Source: Candidatus Caldarchaeum subterraneum (GTDB taxonomy: Archaea > Thermoproteota > Nitrososphaeria_A > Caldarchaeales > Caldarchaeaceae). From it: a stretch of DNA of 64,000 bases. A program made the position numbers and the translations under genes. Position 1 is the first letter of the stretch, and every line of letters starts with the position of its first letter. The DNA is taken from contig BA000048.1 in assembly GCA_000270325.1 (NCBI GenBank), forward strand, positions 1,539,481 through 1,603,480, given 5' to 3'. Shown piece after piece: positions 59,672 through 64,000 of this stretch. The notes under the pieces are model-generated. The model worked only from the letters and a program-made list of their open reading frames with translations. It was not told where the DNA came from and did no database searches.

Positions 59672-61669
59672 TTTTCTAAAGGGTGTTCCGGTGCCGTCGT
59701 AGAATTTGCTGAAGAACTCGTATACATGGAGCCTCATAGCCTGTATGAAGACAAGCAATCCCTCGAGAACTATTACACCGGCGTTTCCTATTATCAGAAG
59801 CGGCAGAGACACCAGCCCGAGAGCCTCCCACGCGGTGTTGAGGAGAAGCAACAGCGCAACGTGAACTATCAGCAGTATTGTTATTCGTGAGTAGGATATT
59901 GTGTTTGAGAGGAAATGTATGATGTTTTCGAGGACCTCGAGCAGGCCCATGCCAATCGAGGAGACGATTCCTGTTTTGTGTCCTAATCCAGCCAACCCTG
60001 CCACAAACCTGCCCAGCATCAAGACAATTATGCAAGCCACCGCTCCATAGATGCCCACAGCCCCTACTAGGCTGGTTGGAAGGTTAACCAGCGGCGCGGG
60101 TGACTCTGTCGCGAGAATTCCCTGTATGTTCCCGCCTGCGCCAAAGAAGGCTAATGCAAAGAATATTCCAAAGACATACATCAACAGCGTGGGGAGCTTG
60201 ACTGTGAAGGCCTCTGCGAGTTCTTTCTCCTTTACTAGCTTCACTATAGAGAGAATGTAGCCGACTATCATGTGGACAACTCCTAGCAATATTGTGAAGA
60301 CCAGCATCCTCTGCACCTCTACTAGGCTGAACTGCTTGGTCTCTCCATGTTCTTCAACCAAGTGGATTAGCTCGGGAGAGTTGATGAGTTTTCCTACCTT
60401 GAACCCGAACGCCTCCCCCAGCAGAAAACCCATCACCGCGGCAGAGATACCGAGAAACATGAGTAGCTTAGCCCACTCCCTCAAAGCTCCTCTAACACGC
60501 TTATACATGAAGGCCCCGAACCCAAGGATTACAAGCCCATGACCAAGGTCCGCGAACATCAACCCATAAAAAACGGTGAAGAATATGGAGACAAACGGCG
60601 TTGGGTCAATTTCACCGCTTTTCGGCGGACCCTGAATAAGTGTAACATTCTCAAAGGGTTTAACCGGTGAAGGGTTTCTAAGTAACACAGGCTTCTCCTC
60701 ATGATGCCCATGTGCATCTTCTTTCACGACCACATGGTATTTCGAACCTATGACTTTTAGGAACTCTTCCTTCTTCTCGGCCGGGATGTATCCCTCAGAT
60801 ATGGCGAAGGACCTTAGCTCTCCGGCACCGGCTATACGGGATAATGTTTCCTTAACAAGTTGATAGCCGTCTCGAGCAGCTATTATCCGGAGCCTTTCAC
60901 GCTCGAGAAGACCGGCCAACTCTGAGCCGAGGGAATCCACTTCCCTCTTCAGGGTCTGAATCTCTTCATCGAGTCGAGCAACAGCCTCTGAAACATTTTT
61001 CGGATACCCTGGAGGAGTTGTCACAATCTTTAGACCAAATCCCTTAACCACCCTCTCCACATCCTCTCCATCACTCCTCTTAGAAATGATGACAACTAGG
61101 TTGGTGTTTTCAAGAGGTTGCGTGATAACAGCTGATTTGGGCAAGGCTTTGCGGAGCTCCGAGAGCTCGGATGTGGAGGCTGTTGTGACAAAGACGTGGA
61201 ACCACTTTAGGTTCGTGAACTGGTCCAGACTGAGTTTAAGTTCTTTCAGCGCCTTGAGCGAGTCATAGAGAGCGATGATTTGGCTTAGTTTATCCTCAGC
61301 CGCTTTTTTTCTGTTTAGTAAGGTGTTGATGCTCTCGACAACGGGCCTGCTCTCAGCCTCAAGTTTATCCAGCAGCGACAACAAGTCTGAGGCGGAGAAG
61401 TTCTTAGCATCTATTTCCACGGGTTTTGAAAGCTGTTCGAGGATTCCCACCGACTCCTTTATATTGAGTTCTTGGATGAGGGCCTGAATTGTTGAGTAGC
61501 CTAGGTCTGCTCTATACTCTATTTCGTGGAGCCGTGGGTCACGGTATTTCGGTTTCTCGGCTGGGTGGAAATCCTCAAACTTCATCAAATCTCTGACCAG
61601 CTCCTCAGACCTGTGCCTCGGAGCAATTACAGCAACACCAAGCACATGAGAGAGACCCAAACCCGTCAA
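59630..61669 (-). CDS. atpI: V/A-type ATP synthase subunit I (a-subunit)
   Basis: The membrane stator and proton channel subunit. About the first 330 residues form the cytoplasmic arm with coiled coils; the C-terminal part has about seven or eight helices (from MFADLGHGLVILGFG near 373), with a conserved Glu and Arg-type NTISYSRITILLIVHVALLLLLN near 590. The rest of the ATPase genes are not in the window. The start (TTG 61669) is uncertain because several alternatives lie just downstream. Confidence 0.92.
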   Translation of the reverse strand: MTGLGLSHVLGVAVIAPRHRSEELVRDLMKFEDFHPAEKPKYRDPRLHEIEYRADLGYSTIQALIQELNIKESVGILEQLSKPVEIDAKNFSASDLLSLLDKLEAESRPVVESINTLLNRKKAAEDKLSQIIALYDSLKALKELKLSLDQFTNLKWFHVFVTTASTSELSELRKALPKSAVITQPLENTNLVVIISKRSDGEDVERVVKGFGLKIVTTPPGYPKNVSEAVARLDEEIQTLKREVDSLGSELAGLLERERLRIIAARDGYQLVKETLSRIAGAGELRSFAISEGYIPAEKKEEFLKVIGSKYHVVVKEDAHGHHEEKPVLLRNPSPVKPFENVTLIQGPPKSGEIDPTPFVSIFFTVFYGLMFADLGHGLVILGFGAFMYKRVRGALREWAKLLMFLGISAAVMGFLLGEAFGFKVGKLINSPELIHLVEEHGETKQFSLVEVQRMLVFTILLGVVHMIVGYILSIVKLVKEKELAEAFTVKLPTLLMYVFGIFFALAFFGAGGNIQGILATESPAPLVNLPTSLVGAVGIYGAVACIIVLMLGRFVAGLAGLGHKTGIVSSIGMGLLEVLENIIHFLSNTISYSRITILLIVHVALLLLLNTAWEALGLVSLPLLIIGNAGVIVLEGLLVFIQAMRLHVYEFFSKFYDGTGTPFRKLSRQTIYAKISFE

Positions 61670-61722
61670 GAACCGAAAAACAAGACAACAATATTAACCA
61701 TTACCAAAACCGACAACACACC

Positions 61723-61730
61723 TTTATAAT
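61723..61730 (+). promoter_or_regulatory. TATA box of the nuoJ-J-K cluster
   Basis: TTTATAAT is placed to start transcription at about 61751, which is the first base of a short upstream ORF. Confidence 0.55.
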
Positions 61731-61750
61731 ACCTCTCCGCCATCAAAGGC

Positions 61751-61780
61751 ATGGGCGCTATGCGCCACGTGGTGAAGTGA
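61751..61780 (+). CDS. Short upstream ORF (MGAMRHVVK) before nuoJ
   Basis: A nine-codon frame with ATG at the predicted transcription start ends with TGA directly before the nuoJ ATG, in the same phase. A GGCGC-TAT-GCGCC hairpin (61754-61766) is within it, and GGTGA at 61771-61775 is a good ribosome site for nuoJ. It may be a leader peptide or chance. Confidence 0.3.
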   Translation: MGAMRHVVK

Positions 61781-62029
61781 ATGATTTCCCTCGAGCTTCT
61801 CGAGATGGTGTTACTCATCGCTGCCGCTGTCTTCGCAGTGGCAGCCGTTGAACAAGGCCGTCTTGTAAGAAGCGTGATCGCCCTCCTCGGCTACACCGCC
61901 ACACTCGGTGTTATATTCTTTGTGCTCGGCGCATACCCGGTGGCTATTCTACAGCTGCTTGTTTACGCCGGTGGAATTATCGCGTTATTCATCTTCGTTA
62001 TCCTATTAACTAAAGGTGTTGAGAAATGA
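61781..62029 (+). CDS. nuoJ: NADH-quinone oxidoreductase subunit J, N-terminal half
   Basis: The 82-residue protein has three helices matching the first half of NuoJ (ALLGYTATLGVIFFVLGAYPVAILQLLVYAGGIIALFIFVILL). In several archaea NuoJ is encoded in two pieces, and this looks like one. It overlaps the next gene by 4 bp. Complex I subunit J forms part of the proton-transfer membrane arm. Confidence 0.88.
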   Translation: MISLELLEMVLLIAAAVFAVAAVEQGRLVRSVIALLGYTATLGVIFFVLGAYPVAILQLLVYAGGIIALFIFVILLTKGVEK

Positions 62030-62286
62030 GGCTGGCTGAGATCCTAGGAGCTGTCACAGCACTACTTCTCGCCTTCGTGGTATTCTCGGCGCTCGCCGGC
62101 CCCTCTCCAGCTTATAGATACTGGGGAGAGGAGAGCCAGCGGCTTGTTCCAGCAGAGCCTAACGCGGAATGGCGAGCTGTCAGCATCCTTCTCTTCGGAG
62201 GCCTTTTCCCACTCTTTGTCTCCTTCGGCCTCGTCGTGTTAACGCTTGTGATAGGATTGTCCGCTCTGCTCAGAGGTGAGGAGTAG
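62026..62286 (+). CDS. nuoJ2: NADH-quinone oxidoreductase subunit J, C-terminal half
   Basis: The 86-residue protein has a helix at each end and an extracytoplasmic loop (PSPAYRYWGEESQRLVPAEPN), matching the second half of NuoJ. It overlaps the first half by 4 bp and ends one base before the NuoK start. Confidence 0.75.
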   Translation: MRLAEILGAVTALLLAFVVFSALAGPSPAYRYWGEESQRLVPAEPNAEWRAVSILLFGGLFPLFVSFGLVVLTLVIGLSALLRGEE

Positions 62287-62287
62287 T

Positions 62288-62605
62288 ATGTCGCTCAACG
62301 TTGTATACTATGTGCTTGCCGCATCCTTTCTCTTCATCATAGGCGCATACTGTCTCGCGACGAGGAAAAGCATCATCAAACAGATAATCGGCTTGGAGAT
62401 AATGGTCAACGCTGCACACCTCAGCTTCGTAGCACTTAGCTCAAAAGCTGGAAACGGGGTCGTCGACCCCTATGCAATGTCCTTCATCATAATGTCGCTC
62501 GGTGTCGGGGCGACGGTTGTTGCGCTGGCGCTTCTCCTGACTGTTCAGGTTTACAGAGTCTATAGAACAACTGATGTCACGGAGCTGAGGAGGCTGAGAC
62601 GCTAG
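62288..62605 (+). CDS. nuoK: NADH-quinone oxidoreductase subunit K (NuoK)
   Basis: A three-helix NuoK of 105 residues; the second helix carries the conserved IGLEIMVNAAHLSFVAL with its Glu. Helix 3 has MSLGVGATVVALALLLTVQVYR. I start at ATG 62288. MnhC/MrpC is homologous, but the preceding nuoJ pieces favour NuoK. The usual next genes nuoL, M and N are absent; a minus-strand gene follows and overlaps by 4 bp. Confidence 0.88.
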   Translation: MSLNVVYYVLAASFLFIIGAYCLATRKSIIKQIIGLEIMVNAAHLSFVALSSKAGNGVVDPYAMSFIIMSLGVGATVVALALLLTVQVYRVYRTTDVTELRRLRR

Positions 62606-63258
62606 CGAACTATTATCTCGAGGAAGTAGTATCGTGCGACGAGGCTTTCGCCATATTCTTTGTCATCTAGTAGTCTATATGTGATGACCCAGACCATGTC
62701 TGCCGCTCTCTCCACCTGCGGAGAACTCGGGTAGCCGGGTGAGGTGGGGACGATGTCCCAGCGTCTGGTAAATGACTCACCTCTTTCGGTTATGACAGTT
62801 TCGGTCATCTCGGCTCTGGGGATGAATGCTGCTGGCGTGTTGGGGATGTTTTTGGCTGCTGCGAACCTTGTCTGGATAAGGCTGTTTAAGCCGAGGGTGA
62901 ATGACTTGTTGGCCGGAGCATGGAAGTAAATCAAGTGGGTGTGGTTTTCTTCGTATCGCCAGAAAACGGCGAAACTGTAGCTATACCTGCCCGGCTCGCT
63001 TGGAACATAGACATGATAGGCCTGAGCCTTATCGTAGTTGGGGAGGATTGAGGAGAGTTTTTCGAGCAACTGTGTTGGCATCCCATAGCCCTGCCGCGTA
63101 ACAGTCGCGAACCTTGTGGAGGTAATGGTTGCCGTCGTAGTTGCCAAACGGGTTGTAGTGGATGTGGCTTCAAGGGTTCTCGGCATCGCTAGAAGAAGAG
63201 TTCCGAGAACAAGCCCTGAAAGCAGTAGAGCCACGACTAGTAGCGCACCGGTCTTCAC
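62602..63258 (-). CDS. Membrane-anchored surface protein with Thr-rich linker, unknown function
   Basis: A single N-terminal helix (about 5-25) is followed by a Thr/Ser-rich linker (ATSTTTRLATTTATITSTRFATVT) that may be glycosylated, and a globular exterior domain of about 160 residues with no known motif. It overlaps the phosphoesterase gene by 4 bp (ATGA), so the two are coupled. Confidence 0.72.
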   Translation of the reverse strand: MKTGALLVVALLLSGLVLGTLLLAMPRTLEATSTTTRLATTTATITSTRFATVTRQGYGMPTQLLEKLSSILPNYDKAQAYHVYVPSEPGRYSYSFAVFWRYEENHTHLIYFHAPANKSFTLGLNSLIQTRFAAAKNIPNTPAAFIPRAEMTETVITERGESFTRRWDIVPTSPGYPSSPQVERAADMVWVITYRLLDDKEYGESLVARYYFLEIIVR

Positions 63259-64000
63259 AGCCGACCCCTCATCACCGTGAACCTGCCGATGCTTCGGGCT
63301 TCTCCAGCCGGGATTCCGACCTCAGAAACCTCCACCGACCCGTCGCTGTAGAGGTCGATTATGTTGAAGCTGTTGCCTAGTCTGCCCCTTGTCCTTACGC
63401 AGGAGACAGTCCCAGCGTTCACCAATAGTGTTTCGCCAACCTTTATCGCGTTACGTACATGACGGTGACCCATCAACACCATGTTGACACCTGACTCGAG
63501 AATAATTCGTAGAACGTCTCCTGCGTCTTCGAGAATGTCTTTTTCACGGCCCGCAAAAGGCACCGGTATTAGGTGATGATGGAAGGCGACGATTTTCAAT
63601 ATATCGTCGCCGAACCCCCGCATCCTCTGCTTTATCATCTGTTGTCTCCCTCTTCCCAGTCGTCCGTTGTCGCTGTCAGGTATCGCGCTTCCCAGCGTTA
63701 ACACAACTATTTTCCCGAAACTGTTCAAGACATCGACTTGGGAAACCATTTCCCGGAAAAGCGAGTCGCCATAGTTTTTCTCATCATGGTTTCCCGGAAC
63801 ATAGATGATGTCTGGCTCAAACTCATCCATCTTCTCCACAGCCATTTCATAGTCCATCAGTATCCCGTAATCTGTCAAGTCACCCGTGTGTATGACGAAT
63901 TGTGGCGCGGGGTCGAGGCTGTTAACTATCCTTATGCATGCGTCAAGCCTATCAGGCAGAAACATCCCGAACCTTGAAATATGCGTGTCCGAGATGTGTA
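63255..64000 (-). CDS. Metallophosphoesterase, N-terminus beyond window
   Basis: The frame is open to the end of the window, so the start is outside. From the window edge it reads ISDTHISRFGM, the first metal motif, then FVIHTGDLTDYG, YVPGNHDEKNYGDS, FHHHLIP and MGHRHVRN: a complete two-metal phosphoesterase of the Icc/cAMP phosphodiesterase type. The substrate could be a cyclic nucleotide or a phospholipid. It is coupled to a surface protein. Confidence 0.87.
   Translation of the reverse strand, partial: HISDTHISRFGMFLPDRLDACIRIVNSLDPAPQFVIHTGDLTDYGILMDYEMAVEKMDEFEPDIIYVPGNHDEKNYGDSLFREMVSQVDVLNSFGKIVVLTLGSAIPDSDNGRLGRGRQQMIKQRMRGFGDDILKIVAFHHHLIPVPFAGREKDILEDAGDVLRIILESGVNMVLMGHRHVRNAIKVGETLLVNAGTVSCVRTRGRLGNSFNIIDLYSDGSVEVSEVGIPAGEARSIGRFTVMRGRL

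Overview
The window is a gene-dense stretch (about 80 protein genes and two tRNA genes) from a TACK-group archaeon. Archaeal markers include S25e, S4 and S11, TFE, RadA, Hjc, glycerol-1-phosphate dehydrogenase, class I LysRS, archaeal-type phosphoglycerate mutase, D-aminoacyl-tRNA deacylase 2, Trm56, wybutosine methyltransferase-like Taw2, V-type ATPase subunit I and an NfeD/stomatin pair. Many genes have a TATA box about 25-30 bp before the start codon, which suggests leaderless mRNAs. Heme O synthase, Nuo subunits and a TCA enzyme set point to a respiring organism. My best guess is a thermophilic Aigarchaeota/Caldiarchaeum-like or related thaumarchaeal lineage. That placement is inference, not something the sequence proves.

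Layout. 1-2,800: end of a sugar kinase, a small unknown gene, a 424-bp intergenic stretch with palindromes, a pyruvoyl decarboxylase, moaE-moaD and dcd. 2,800-5,600 (minus): metallo-hydrolase, moaB, moaC, rps11 and rps4. 5,700-12,450: geranylgeranyl reductase, an M20 peptidase, an NAD salvage pair (nicotinamidase plus nicotinate phosphoribosyltransferase), fumarase and G1P dehydrogenase. 12,500-22,500: a ThiN-domain regulator with a disrupted frame and its short paralogue, Dtd2, a methyltransferase, LysRS, an OB-fold protein, NfeD/stomatin, a coiled-coil protein with Hjc, and an Lrp regulator. 22,600-30,000: SHMT, a mevalonate-pathway decarboxylase, a secreted/membrane/winged-helix operon, 2-oxoacid:ferredoxin oxidoreductase and Hsp20. 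30,000-45,900: glycosyltransferase, a DNA methylase with a disrupted frame, DJ-1/PfpI, a DUF59 protein, ValRS, Nudix, a divergent secreted-protein/membrane-regulator pair, ctaB, sfsA, citrate synthase, acyl-CoA ligase, taw2, S25e and apgM. 45,900-56,500: radA, an RqcH-CBS-Mut7C-AMMECR1-glycosyltransferase run, an ABC transporter, a prenyl synthase and thioredoxin. 56,500-64,000: tRNA-Thr, an aminotransferase, tRNA-Lys, tfe-trm56, V-ATPase subunit I, nuoJ-J-K, a surface protein and a phosphoesterase running off the end.

Working together: moaB/C/D/E cover molybdopterin synthesis. Citrate synthase, fumarase and the ferredoxin oxidoreductase are central carbon enzymes. G1P dehydrogenase, prenyl synthase, geranylgeranyl reductase and the mevalonate decarboxylase cover archaeal lipid synthesis. 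Three genes (ThiN regulator, DNA methylase, AMMECR1) carry recognisable continuations in another frame at homopolymer runs. These are either base-call errors or real frameshifts. The most unusual biology candidates are the MoaD-like protein with a tail beyond its diglycine, the coiled-coil/zinc-ribbon gene beside Hjc, the two envelope-to-regulator gene sets, and the RqcH-Mut7C operon. I found no CRISPR array, insertion sequence, rRNA or defence island.
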